From the NCBI GenBank assembly GCA_040755055.1, contig JBFMBS010000006.1, forward strand, positions 103,498-167,497: a stretch of DNA of 64,000 bases, given 5' to 3'. A program made the position numbers and the translations under genes. The notes beneath the pieces were generated by a model, which searched no databases, was not told where the DNA came from, and was given only the letters and a program-made list of their open reading frames with translations. Origin of the DNA: DYJK01 sp040755055. GTDB lineage: Bacteria; Bacteroidota; Ignavibacteria; Ignavibacteriales; Melioribacteraceae. Below, one piece after another: positions 27,501-36,197 of this stretch. How positions within the stretch are numbered: position 1 is the stretch's first letter; each line of letters starts with the position of its first letter.

Positions 27501-30500
27501 GCGGTGGTAAATCGTTAGAAAGGAAAAATACAAATGTGAGTTCGGCTGATTCTACAAGTTGGTTATCATCAATAGCTACAATTGGGTCAACACCCGGTTT
27601 ATCAAATTCCGTTTTACCGCTTCGTTATGATTTAAAAATCGAAGCAGTTGATTATACTCCAACAACACCTTATAAGAACGACAGTGTAAAAGTAAATTTT
27701 GTTGTTCAGAATATCGGCTCGGAAAATCCGGGAGAGTTTGTAGTTAAAACATATCATGATGTAGATGAAAACGGAATAGCCGAAGCGAGCGAGTTAATTC
27801 AAGAAAATAATTTTAGCGATTTAGCACCTGATGATACCGTAAACCTACAAGTTATAATTTATGCTTCCGAATCAGAAACGTACCGTATAATTTCAATTGT
27901 TGAATCAAGCCAAGATCAAAACAACGATAACAACTCGGCAGAGATAAGTTTTACCGTTAATGAGATACCCGCCGATTATAATGAGGTGATAATTAATGAA
28001 ATTATGTATGCGCCAAACGGAGATGAACCGGAATGGATCGAGATTTATAATAAATCCGGTAAAGTGATCAATCTTAAAAATTGGAAAGTTGGTGATAAAT
28101 CTGCGGTCGTTACAATTTCTTCATCAGATTATTTATTTGAAGCCGATAGATTTTTAGTTATAAGTAAAGATTCAACGATTGTTAATTATTATAGAAGCAA
28201 TTTTGATTTTGTTATTAAATCACTTCCAACATTTTCAAATACCGGTGATGATGTAATCATTCGCGATGGAACGAACAAAACAATAGACAGCGTAAAATAC
28301 AGCTCATCATGGGGCGGCAATACCGGCGGAAAATCTTTAGAACGGAAAGATCATAATGGTGAAAGCAACAATCCTTCAAACTGGGGTACATCTATCAACA
28401 GCGGCAGAGCAACTCCCGGTTTGAAAAACTCTCTTGTACCAAAAAGTTATGACCTTGCTGTTAAATCATTTTCATACGACGGCATTTTTGTAATGGTTGG
28501 CGATACATTACTATTTAACGCGGAAGTGCACAACACCGGGATTTCCCCGGCTCAAACTGCCCGTATTAAATTCTTTTATGATTCGAATAATAACAACATT
28601 CCCGATGATAACGAGCTGTTGTCATGGAAATCGGTTACAGCACTAATGCCCGGTTTAACAGCAACAGAGCAATTCAACTTTGATCAATTGGTACAAGGGA
28701 ATAACCGGTTTATTCTGGAAGTGGAATTTAATTTAGATGAAGATCTTTCCAACAATTTATCATCGCTGAATGTTTACGCAACACAGATCAACGAAATGCC
28801 GGGTGATATTGTAATTAATGAAATTATGTATGCACCGATTTCACCGGAACCCGAGTGGATTGAAATAGTCAATCGTAGTCAAAAGATAATTAATTTAAAA
28901 GGTTACCGGGTTAAAGATGATGCTTCAAGTGTAAAAGTTTTTTCTGAAGATAAGGTATTATCGCCGAATGAGTACTTTGTGATCGCACGCGATTCTAATT
29001 TCTTCGGCGTGCATCCCGGTGTTAGCAATGTTATAATATCTTCATTTCCATCACTAAGTAATTCTGCAGATAAAATAATCTTAGCGGATTCACTCAACCG
29101 AACAATCGATTCAGTTTATTATGAATCGAGCTGGGGCGGATATGGCGGCAAATCTCTTGAAAGACGCGATCCTCTTTTCCCGTCCGGTTATTTGGAAGGA
29201 TGGTGGACTTCATTAGAAATTGGCGGGACGCCGGGAAAACTTAATTCGATTGCTATAAAAGATTATGATGTGGCAATAATCAATATAAGGGTTAATCCTC
29301 GAGAACCCGTTGTGGGAGAAAGTGTGAAAATTAATTCTGCAATAAGTAATAAAGGTCGATATAGTGCTGTCTTTAATGTTTTGTTGTATGAAATTATTAA
29401 CAATCGAAAAATATTTGTTAAAGGAAATACTTTTAATTTAGGTCCGGCAGATGATGTGATTGTCTATTTTACTGAAATGGAATTTCTAATTAATAATTTA
29501 ACAGCTACCCGAACTTTTGAATATGAAATCGAATATCCCGAAGATCAGGACACAACAAATAACAGAACCAGAATAAATATACGTCCCGGTTATATACCCG
29601 GCACTGTAAAAATTAATGAGATAATGTTTAACCCGGTAAACGGAGAATCGGAATGGTTTGAACTTTATAATGATTCCGATTACACAGTTGATCTTGAAAA
29701 ATGGACTGCATCCGATATACTAACAACTCCCCAGCAAACAGAACTTGGTCGATCTGTGTTGATGCCGCACAGTTTATTGGTGGCTGCAAAAGATTCTTCG
29801 ATTGTAAACTTTCACAACATCATCCCATCAGTAATTTTGATTTCATCATTTGCCAATTTAAATAACGATGAAGATGGAATAGTTATTAAAGATCCGAACG
29901 GTACCACAATTGATTCTGTTCGTTATCAATTAAACTGGGGCGGCGCTAACGGAAAATCGATAGAGAGAATTAATATCATCGATCCGTCAACAGAAATGAC
30001 TAATTGGGGCTCTTCACAAGATGTCGAACTAAGCACACCAGGAAGAACAAATAGTCTAACTCCCAAAGAATATGATGTTGCAATTGATGATATATACATT
30101 TCACCTATTAATCCTATGAGTGGCGAGTATGTTACGATATCGGCAAGATTGTTTAATTATGGTTCGTCTAACGCAGTGAACTTATCAGTTCAATTTTTTA
30201 TTGTAAGCGGAACGGATACTTCTTTATTTGAAACCGCAAGTAATTTGTCCATTGCCTCTGGCGACTCACTTGAAGTAAATAGCGGTAGTACAACTCAGAT
30301 TGTTGACCAATTAAATGTGTTGTGCAGAGTTATTTTTAATGAGGACGAAGAATTATCCAACAATGTTTTAAGCAAAGTTTTTGGCGTAGGTCATCAAAGA
30401 AATTCGTTATTGATTACCGAGATAATGTACAACCCATTAGATAACGAATCCGAGTGGATTGAATTTGTTAATAACTCTCAATCGGATATAAATTTAAAAG

Positions 30501-31705
30501 ACTGGACGGTTAGTGATCAATTCCCATCGATTAATAAGGTAATGATGACAGCGGATGATTATATATTGCAGCCCAACGAATATGCAGTAATAACACCCGA
30601 CACGAACAAATATCTTTACGACACACCGAACAAATTACTGCAAGTGAAATTCGGTTCTCTCAGCAATACCTCCGATGGAATTATTTTGTTTGATAACCGG
30701 GGCAATGTTATTGATAGTCTTGTGTATTACTCAAAATGGGGAGGCGGCAAAGGTGTTTCTCTTGAAAGATTATTGCTTACCTCTTCATCGAGTGACAGCA
30801 CAAATTGGTCAAGTTCTCTCAGTCAATTTGGTGCAACACCGGGATTGAATAGTTCGTATTCAAATGTTGTTGGATATCAACCCGGTTCCTTAATAATCAA
30901 CGAGATTATGTTCGATCCGGAAACCGGCAACTCTGAATTTGTGGAGTTCTACAACAATTGCAACGACACATTGCAAATCGGCGGGATGACTTTGCAATTT
31001 GGTTCCGATAAAAAAATATATCTATCTTCAACGCATTACAAATTAGCACCGTACGGTTATTTGGTACTGGCGCACGATTCAACAGTTTATAATAATTACA
31101 ACTGGCTTAACGGGGAAGGAAGTTTCGTTTTACTTAACAGCTCTCTAAGTTTATCAAATGAAAGCAGTTTACTTTTGATCAAGGATACCAAGAGTAATAC
31201 TTTAGATTCGTTAGTCTATTTTTCCGATTGGCACAACAGAAACATTGTATTGACAAAGAACAAATCGCTTGAGAGAATTAACCCGTCGTTGAGCGGAATA
31301 GAATCGAGTAATTGGAATACATCCGTTGATTTAAGTGGTGCAAGTCCGGGCAAAGAGAATTCCATTTTTATAGATAAGCCGGTTGGTGAATCGAAAGTAA
31401 CAATTTCGCCCAATCCGTTTTCGCCGGATAATGATGGCTTTGAGGATTTTACAATAATCAGTTTTAGCATTTCACAAAAGTTATCGCAAGTACGCATAAA
31501 AGTTTTTGACAGCTTAGGACGGCTTGTACGCACGCTTGCAAATGATAGGGCTTCTGCATCAAATAATTCGATTGTGTTTGACGGACTTGACGACAGCGGC
31601 AGAGCATTGAGGATTGGTATTTATATTTTGCTGATTGAAATTTCAACAGAGACCGGTTACACCGAAACAATTAAAACGCCGGTAGTTGTTGCACGCAAAC
31701 TCTAA
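24596..31705 (+). CDS. Giant secreted lamin-tail/CARDB repeat protein
   Basis: 2,369-residue secreted protein from ATG 24596 (MRFKYSIVILLLLSSILYSQ signal peptide; an upstream TTG in frame at 24551 lacks support). It is a chain of nine lamin-tail domains, each opening with a motif like INEIMYAP..EPEWIEIYN; the first reads FSEVMFRPTETNGEFVEIYN. Seven CARDB Ig-like domains (for example VGDTIEIFATVENIG) alternate with the first LTDs; LTD 8 runs straight into LTD 9. The C-terminal 90 residues (ISPNPFSPDNDGFEDF, then RLVRTLANDR and RIGIYILLIE) form a FlgD-like Ig or T9SS-type sorting domain. Expected at or outside the cell surface, perhaps as a structural or adhesive fibre. Divergent from the M28 fusion gene, with about 118 bases between. 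Confidence 0.88.
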   Translation: MRFKYSIVILLLLSSILYSQTGASLTFSEVMFRPTETNGEFVEIYNTSSSETIDLTNFKIKYYTSANDVVISFIGGTLIGPGEYAVVIENDYNYSGSVYESLIPPGVIVLKTTDGAFGSSGMANTTSRPVYLYNATNELIDTYTYSANNDEGYSDEKIFITKDNTPANWANSSAEHGTPGKENSVTPKLYNLLFESLTFLPPKPEENENIELTYTIKNVGVATAQNYTVKLYYDENGNGIAEASEEIFSADYSSLAYNNTQAGIHNFSAPSVGNHSIIGIVIFSLDEDESNNSLTTGIEVYPKSGSYNDIVINEIMYAPTSPEPEWIELYNRSAGTINLKDWEIGDNTSTVKISNSDLFLESNAYLVLSDNQIIDSLYEITSQLIVLGLPSFNNTGDDVILKSYTDRTIDSVKYNSNWGGSEGGKSLERKDVNGSSLDSANWASANLTKGGTPGLSNSVVPVQFDLNLSFIEALPAEPIVGDTIEIFATVENIGTNDIGNYTVSFYEDVDGDSLADVEELFSEINNVGLAAGSSIIILSDIIAAESRAYNFIVVVTSPEDINPSNNQSSLSIDVAEIPADKYDLVINEIMYAPGGDEPEWVEIYNRSDRELNLNGWRIGDNSSTVAISTGDYNLSPQDYLVITKDSSIVNYYSHGIVLLEKSLPVFSNTGDDVILRDNSNRTIDSLKYSSSWGGNSGGRSLERIDVDASSTQSTNWGTSIGNSRATPSLENSITQKDYDVAIVSLTSPQNPAEVGKPIIINVEVKNNGKLNAENISVELYNDSNSNSIPEPDELIDNIVIFELTPGDVGSLQFTSFQIVLGENRIIAAAAILNDQFLDNNTSYLSVAGVVFSEQRGDLVINEIMYAPNSPEPEWVEIYNNTDNTIDLKGYQIADNTTKTKIFNDSFLLLSNDYLVIAKDSSILLKHTDIQNLHVSEFATLNNTSDDVVLYDSLDRVIDSVFYKSIWGGSGGKSLERKNTNVSSADSTSWLSSIATIGSTPGLSNSVLPLRYDLKIEAVDYTPTTPYKNDSVKVNFVVQNIGSENPGEFVVKTYHDVDENGIAEASELIQENNFSDLAPDDTVNLQVIIYASESETYRIISIVESSQDQNNDNNSAEISFTVNEIPADYNEVIINEIMYAPNGDEPEWIEIYNKSGKVINLKNWKVGDKSAVVTISSSDYLFEADRFLVISKDSTIVNYYRSNFDFVIKSLPTFSNTGDDVIIRDGTNKTIDSVKYSSSWGGNTGGKSLERKDHNGESNNPSNWGTSINSGRATPGLKNSLVPKSYDLAVKSFSYDGIFVMVGDTLLFNAEVHNTGISPAQTARIKFFYDSNNNNIPDDNELLSWKSVTALMPGLTATEQFNFDQLVQGNNRFILEVEFNLDEDLSNNLSSLNVYATQINEMPGDIVINEIMYAPISPEPEWIEIVNRSQKIINLKGYRVKDDASSVKVFSEDKVLSPNEYFVIARDSNFFGVHPGVSNVIISSFPSLSNSADKIILADSLNRTIDSVYYESSWGGYGGKSLERRDPLFPSGYLEGWWTSLEIGGTPGKLNSIAIKDYDVAIINIRVNPREPVVGESVKINSAISNKGRYSAVFNVLLYEIINNRKIFVKGNTFNLGPADDVIVYFTEMEFLINNLTATRTFEYEIEYPEDQDTTNNRTRINIRPGYIPGTVKINEIMFNPVNGESEWFELYNDSDYTVDLEKWTASDILTTPQQTELGRSVLMPHSLLVAAKDSSIVNFHNIIPSVILISSFANLNNDEDGIVIKDPNGTTIDSVRYQLNWGGANGKSIERINIIDPSTEMTNWGSSQDVELSTPGRTNSLTPKEYDVAIDDIYISPINPMSGEYVTISARLFNYGSSNAVNLSVQFFIVSGTDTSLFETASNLSIASGDSLEVNSGSTTQIVDQLNVLCRVIFNEDEELSNNVLSKVFGVGHQRNSLLITEIMYNPLDNESEWIEFVNNSQSDINLKDWTVSDQFPSINKVMMTADDYILQPNEYAVITPDTNKYLYDTPNKLLQVKFGSLSNTSDGIILFDNRGNVIDSLVYYSKWGGGKGVSLERLLLTSSSSDSTNWSSSLSQFGATPGLNSSYSNVVGYQPGSLIINEIMFDPETGNSEFVEFYNNCNDTLQIGGMTLQFGSDKKIYLSSTHYKLAPYGYLVLAHDSTVYNNYNWLNGEGSFVLLNSSLSLSNESSLLLIKDTKSNTLDSLVYFSDWHNRNIVLTKNKSLERINPSLSGIESSNWNTSVDLSGASPGKENSIFIDKPVGESKVTISPNPFSPDNDGFEDFTIISFSISQKLSQVRIKVFDSLGRLVRTLANDRASASNNSIVFDGLDDSGRALRIGIYILLIEISTETGYTETIKTPVVVARKL

Positions 31706-31722
31706 CAAACATATAGATAGAA

Positions 31723-32187
31723 ATGAAAACATCAGAACAAATCACAAACTTTTTATCGCACAAAAATATTGCGGTAGTTGGCGTATCCCGTAATCCGCAG
31801 ACAAATGTTGGTAACGCAATCTATAAGAAATTCAAAAATGCCGGTTATAATGTTTACCAGGTCAATCCGAGTGCAGATGAAATTAACGGTGAAAAATGTT
31901 ACCGCAGTTTGTCTTCAACACCCGAAAAAGTTGAAGCGGCTTTTCTTACAACTCATCCGCAAAAATCTCTAGATGCTGTTAAAGAATGTGCCGGGAACGG
32001 TATTAAACAAGTTTGGTTTCACCGCGCATTTGGTGATGGAAGCTATTCAAAAGAAGCGGAAGACTTCTGCAAAGAGAATGGGATCGATGCAATAACCTAC
32101 GGCTGCCCGATGATGTATGTTAAACCGGTCGATTTTGGACATAAATGCATCAGGTTTTTTATGAAGCTCGGCGGAAAACTTTCTTAA
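31723..32187 (+). CDS. CoA-binding domain protein
   Basis: 154-residue cytosolic protein of the CoA_binding_2/YccU family with a Rossmann fold. The N-terminal nucleotide-binding segment reads IAVVGVSRNPQTNVGNAIYK (about 16-35). VYQVNPSADEINGEKCYRSL and QVWFHRAFGDGSYSKEAEDF follow, both family hallmarks, and the end carries GCPMMYVKPVDFGHKC. Family members bind CoA but have no assigned reaction. It starts 17 bases after the giant LTD protein and could be read through from it. The start ATG is unambiguous. Confidence 0.88.
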   Translation: MKTSEQITNFLSHKNIAVVGVSRNPQTNVGNAIYKKFKNAGYNVYQVNPSADEINGEKCYRSLSSTPEKVEAAFLTTHPQKSLDAVKECAGNGIKQVWFHRAFGDGSYSKEAEDFCKENGIDAITYGCPMMYVKPVDFGHKCIRFFMKLGGKLS

Positions 32188-32218
32188 TAGAGAACCGGCA
32201 AGAGAGAGTTTTGTTAAT

Positions 32219-32263
32219 ATGTCACTTCGATTCCGGCAAAGTCGGGAGAGAAGTCTTTTATCT
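32219..32263. repeat. Partial copy of the TGTCAYTTCGA intergenic repeat
   Basis: TGTCACTTCGATTCCGGC followed by GTCGGGAGAGAAGTCTTTT resembles the left half of the palindromic repeat at 55417-55521 (TGTCATTTCGATCCCG, then CGGGAGAGAAATCTTTG). The right half is missing. It occupies most of the gap between the CoA-binding and PAP2-like genes. Confidence 0.5.
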
Positions 32264-32331
32264 TCCTATAATTTATTTGTCTTTACGAACTCCGGTTAAT
32301 ATTTTACGACCCAACTTTATAAAAATTTTCA

Positions 32332-32967
32332 TTGGCAGATAGGATAAAAGAAATAAAAGTCGCCTGGCAAGAGAAGCTGCAAACAAGATCGTTTTGCAGC
32401 CGATTCTTATTCTCTCTTATTTTATTAGCTTTTGTACTTACCTGGTTTGCAAGATTTCTTGATTGCAATGAAGAAAACACCGGGTTCTCATTTACGGATC
32501 CTTTCTTGAAATTATTTAATCCCCTTGATGTTACGTGGATAACTTTCGGTTTGATTTATGCAGCTCTTGTAATTGCACTAGTTAGTTTATCATTTCACCC
32601 GGAAAATTTTTTACTTGCTATACAATCCTATACCTTTGTTGCACTGTTAAGACTGATCACAATTTATTTTCTTCCCTTGGATGCACCCGTTACGATTATT
32701 CCGCTCAAGGATCCTTTCATTGAATTTTTCGGAGGCGGTAGAACCCTCTATCGCGATCTTTTCTTTTCGGGTCATACCTCTACCATGTTTCTGTTTTCAT
32801 TGACCGCTACAAGCAAAAAATTGAAATATATTTTCTTAGTTTGTACGGTGCTTGTTGCCGGCTGTGTGCTTATTCAGCATGTCCATTATACAATAGATGT
32901 AATTGCGGCGCCGTTTTTTGCTTATACTTCCTACCGTATTGCTCTTCTCATAAATAACAAAGGTTGA
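32332..32967 (+). CDS. PAP2/sphingomyelin-synthase-like membrane protein
   Basis: 211-residue integral membrane protein, about six helices. The motif FFSGHTSTMFLFSL (about 143-156) and IQHVHYTIDVIAAPFF (about 181-196) give the SGH and HxxxD residues of the PAP2_C/sphingomyelin-synthase-like superfamily, phospholipid phosphatases or head-group transferases acting at the outer face of the inner membrane. The first PAP2 motif (KxxxxxxRP) is not seen. Start is TTG 32332 because no ATG fits upstream of the first helix. Substrate unknown; lipid phosphate head-group chemistry is a family-level inference. Confidence 0.75.
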   Translation: MADRIKEIKVAWQEKLQTRSFCSRFLFSLILLAFVLTWFARFLDCNEENTGFSFTDPFLKLFNPLDVTWITFGLIYAALVIALVSLSFHPENFLLAIQSYTFVALLRLITIYFLPLDAPVTIIPLKDPFIEFFGGGRTLYRDLFFSGHTSTMFLFSLTATSKKLKYIFLVCTVLVAGCVLIQHVHYTIDVIAAPFFAYTSYRIALLINNKG

Positions 32968-33040
32968 AAAATTTTTCTTCTAATGGAATTTTTTTTCTGC
33001 AGAAATCGTTAGACAGCTATAGAATTATAAACTTGTAAAA

Positions 33041-33700
33041 ATGGTCCCCGAAGTAATTTACTTACACTATATGAACGCATTACTGGAAGGAGATAAAAAA
33101 CAATGCTTCCGGATAGTAGATAGCCTTATAGAAGAAAAAACGTGTATTAAAGATATTTATATTGACCTATTTCAAAGGTCGATGTACAGAATAGGACAGT
33201 TGTGGGAAAAGGAGAGATGCTCTGTTGCAAGGGAACATATTGCAACTAAAATTACGGAATCTCTTGTTGAATTTACGGTTTCTAGATTAGCAGATAAAAA
33301 AGAAACCGGTAAAGTTGTAATCATTACGTGTATCAATAAAGAATTTCACGAGCTTGGTGCGAGGATGGTTGCCGGTCTTTTCGAGGTGCATGGCTGGAAC
33401 TCGATATTTCTCGGATCGAATACTCCGCAGAATGAATTGGTTGAATTAATTAGGCAGAGAAAACCTCAAATAGTAGGGATATCAAATAATTTTTATATAA
33501 ATACATGCCGGCTTGTAAAATTGATTGATTTGCTTAAAACGGAATTTCCCGGCTTAAATATTATTGTCGGCGGACAATCTCTTGCTGATGGACGTGCTGC
33601 CTGTCTATGCAAATTCAATGATGTTCGTTATATAAACTCACTTGATGAACTTGAAGAATTTTTGCAAAACAAGTTTAAGGTTCTAAAAGGTAGCTTGTGA
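33041..33700 (+). CDS. B12-binding domain protein without output domain
   Basis: 219-residue protein with the two-part cobalamin module used in methyltransferases and CarH-type photoreceptors. Residues about 1-90 form the helical cap (MYRIGQLWEKERCSVAREHIATK, shown in two parts: IGQLWEKERCS and VAREHIATK, the W/E/H pattern). Residues about 95-215 are the Rossmann B12-binding domain. The B12 ligand motif, usually DxHxxG, appears as EFHELG, keeping the histidine and glycine. GSNTPQNELVELIRQRKPQI and IIVGGQSLADG are typical of this fold. There is no DNA-binding or catalytic domain, so it may partner with another protein or act as a light/B12 sensor. Neighbours give no clear clue. Confidence 0.82.
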   Translation: MVPEVIYLHYMNALLEGDKKQCFRIVDSLIEEKTCIKDIYIDLFQRSMYRIGQLWEKERCSVAREHIATKITESLVEFTVSRLADKKETGKVVIITCINKEFHELGARMVAGLFEVHGWNSIFLGSNTPQNELVELIRQRKPQIVGISNNFYINTCRLVKLIDLLKTEFPGLNIIVGGQSLADGRAACLCKFNDVRYINSLDELEEFLQNKFKVLKGSL

Positions 33701-35859
33701 TAGTCATGACAAAAAATGTTGCTATACAATCAAAAAAATACCGGCTACAAATAGTTGATCTAATAACCTCAATAGAAAACAGATAAGTTAGATTCTGTTT
33801 CCTTTGATGAGAGGTAATATGAAAAAGTTTTTTTGTATTAATCTTCTAATCCTCATTAATTTTTTCCTTTATGCACAAGAAGGAAATACAACTCTTGTAG
33901 GCAAATGGGCTGCCGGTCCTCCTTATGCCTTTGCGGTAGAGAATAATATTGTTTATACGGCGAGCGGAGGTATACTTTTAATACTTGATATATCAGATCC
34001 CATTAATCCACAATTACTCGGTCAAGTAAATACAGACGGTGTAATCAACGATGTGGCTAAATCGGGTAACCATGTTTATTTAGCTGAAAAAGGTAACGGA
34101 CTAAAGATTATTGATGTAAGTAATCTCTCTAATCCAATTCAGGTAGGTGAACTACAATTATCAGGCCCGGTGAACAAAATAATTTCAAATAACCAGACCC
34201 TTTTCGTAGCAGAAGGCGGATTTGATGAAGGCCAGTGGAAAGGGGGATTAAGAACAATAGATATATCAGATCCACTTAACCCGCGGATATTAGGATTTTG
34301 TGAATTGCCAAAAGAATCAAATTACATTGCATTAGTTGGCGACTATATCTATATGGATAATTATTTTATTGAATTCCACATCATAAATATTTCAGATTTA
34401 GGTAATCCTATATTGGCCGGATCGGTTGATACAAGGTTTGGTAATTCTTATCTATATGGAAATCTCTTATGTTGCTTCAAGCAGTGAGTGTCTAAAAATA
34501 TTTGATGTAACAAATCCTCTTTATCCTTCTATAATAAAGTTAACTGTTTTTGTTGGTGGTGCCGAAGATGTAGTAGTCTTTGACAATTACGCCTACGTAA
34601 CAAACGGAGACTATTGGGATGAGAATAAGTGGCAAGGGAGTCAAGTTAGGGTATTTAATATTTCGGACCCAATGAATCCATTAGAAATTGGTCTTTACAA
34701 ATCCCCGGGGAATGTTTCTCAGTTATCAAAATCAGGCAATACTTTAATAATTAGTGAGGGAACCACATCCTATAGTTCTTCGGGAGAAGATGGAAGTGGG
34801 TTAAGATTTTTGAACATTGTTGATCCATCGCAGCCACAACCAATCAATTTTTATCCTACGCCCGGACTATGTGAAAGTGTTGTTGTACGCGGCAACTATG
34901 CTTTTGTTTTAACCAAATTGGGTGGGATAAGTGTGATTGATTTGCAGAATATTTCCGAGCCGATTCAAATTGGATATTACAACAGTCCCGGCTCACCTAA
35001 ACAAGTGGTTTTGCAGAATAACTATGCGTATTTAGCAGATGGAGAAGGGGGGTTACGAGTAATAGATATTTCTGATTTATCAAGTCCGGTGGAAACCGGG
35101 AGTTTGGAAATGAATGAATTTGTTATTAAGGTAGCAGTTAAGGGGGATTATGCCTATGTAATTTCAGATCAGGATCGATTACATGTACTCAATATATCAG
35201 ATCCTTCAAATATTTTTGAAGTTAATGCTATGATAGTAAATTATACACCATCATCGGTGTTAATTGATGGAAATTTATTGTATCTCAGCGAAGCTAGCGT
35301 TATACACTGGGGAGCATGGGGATGGATAACAATTTTTGATATTACAGATCCTATAAACATATTTCAGATCGGTGAATATTATTCAGAGGATGGATTAAAT
35401 CAATCTGGGTTTCATCCAACCGATATAGCTCTTCAAGGAAGTTATTTGTATGTGGCTAATTTAGGTTCTCTCAGAATATTTGATGTTTCCGATCCAACCA
35501 ATCCGGTTGTCATTTCAGATACACCAACTTTTGTGGAAGATATAGAAGTAGAAGGGAAATTTGCCTACTTAGCATTTAGTGACGGTTATTTAAAAATATT
35601 TGATGTATCAAACCCATTTGGTCCGAAAGAAATTAGCTTATTTGAGAGTCAATTCTATATCACAGATATTGATGTCAAAGACGGGAAGATTTATGCTAGT
35701 ACTTTCGACCATGGTATGATAATTCTGCGCAATGATTTAGCGACTGATAGGGAAGAAGATGAAACCATACCCCCGGAATATACACTGAAGCAGAACTATC
35801 CAAATCCATTTAATCCAAGTACTACGATAGAATATTCTATTCCGACCTCACCCTTGAAT

Positions 35860-35882
35860 CCCTCTCCTTACCAAGGAGAGGG
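35860..35882. repeat. Palindromic insert in T9SS domain, 10-bp stem
   Basis: CCCTCTCCTT (35860-35869) pairs perfectly with AAGGAGAGGG (35873-35882) over a three-base loop; outer arms CCTCACCC and GGGAGAGG extend it imperfectly. It is in frame and encodes the extra SPLNPSPYQGEGHRERL inside an otherwise conserved sorting domain. Confidence 0.8.
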
Positions 35883-35995
35883 ACATAGGGAGAGGTTGGT
35901 TATTTTAAAAGTGTATGACATCCTTGGAAGTGAAGTTGCAACGCTTGTTAATGAATATCAACGGCCGGGAAATTATAGTGTAGAATTTAATGTAG

Positions 35996-36015
35996 AGACG
36001 TTCCATGGAACGTCT
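35996..36015. repeat. Perfect 20-bp palindrome in T9SS domain
   Basis: AGACGTTCCATGGAACGTCT is a perfect 20-base palindrome inside the coding sequence; it encodes part of VETFHGTSLPSG, where sorting domains normally read roughly xxLPSG. It is a second in-frame palindrome 113 bases after the first. Confidence 0.8.
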
Positions 36016-36197
36016 TTACCAAGTGGGGTTTATTTCTATAAACTTCAATCAGGTAATTTTATACAAACAAGGAAGATGATACTTTTAAAGTAGCATCAAA
36101 TAGCTGACAAGTTTGAACAATTACTTCTGAGATAACCTCTTTCTTTTTCATAATTTCTTTATTTTCCTACCAATTAAAAAAATCTTCCGGAGAATTT

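Larger units (their letters stand above)
33819..36093 (+). pseudogene. LVIVD-repeat T9SS-sorted surface protein, frameshifted
   Basis: A single LVIVD beta-propeller gene split between two frames. The first part (from ATG 33819, signal MKKFFCINLLILINFFLYAQ) has repeats such as LRTIDISDPLNPRILGF and ends at a TGA at 34485-34487. The second frame resumes as YVASSSECLKIFDVTNPLYP from about 34470. A one-base indel near 34465-34472 (AATCTCTTATGTT) separates them. The remainder (about 540 residues) is more LVIVD repeats and a C-terminal T9SS sorting domain (LKQNYPNPFNPSTTIEYSIP ... SGVYFYKLQSGNFIQTRKMI). The sorting domain holds two palindromic insertions. Product, if repaired, would be a roughly 755-residue cell-surface or secreted protein of unknown role. 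Sequence error or recent pseudogenisation are both possible. Confidence 0.8.
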
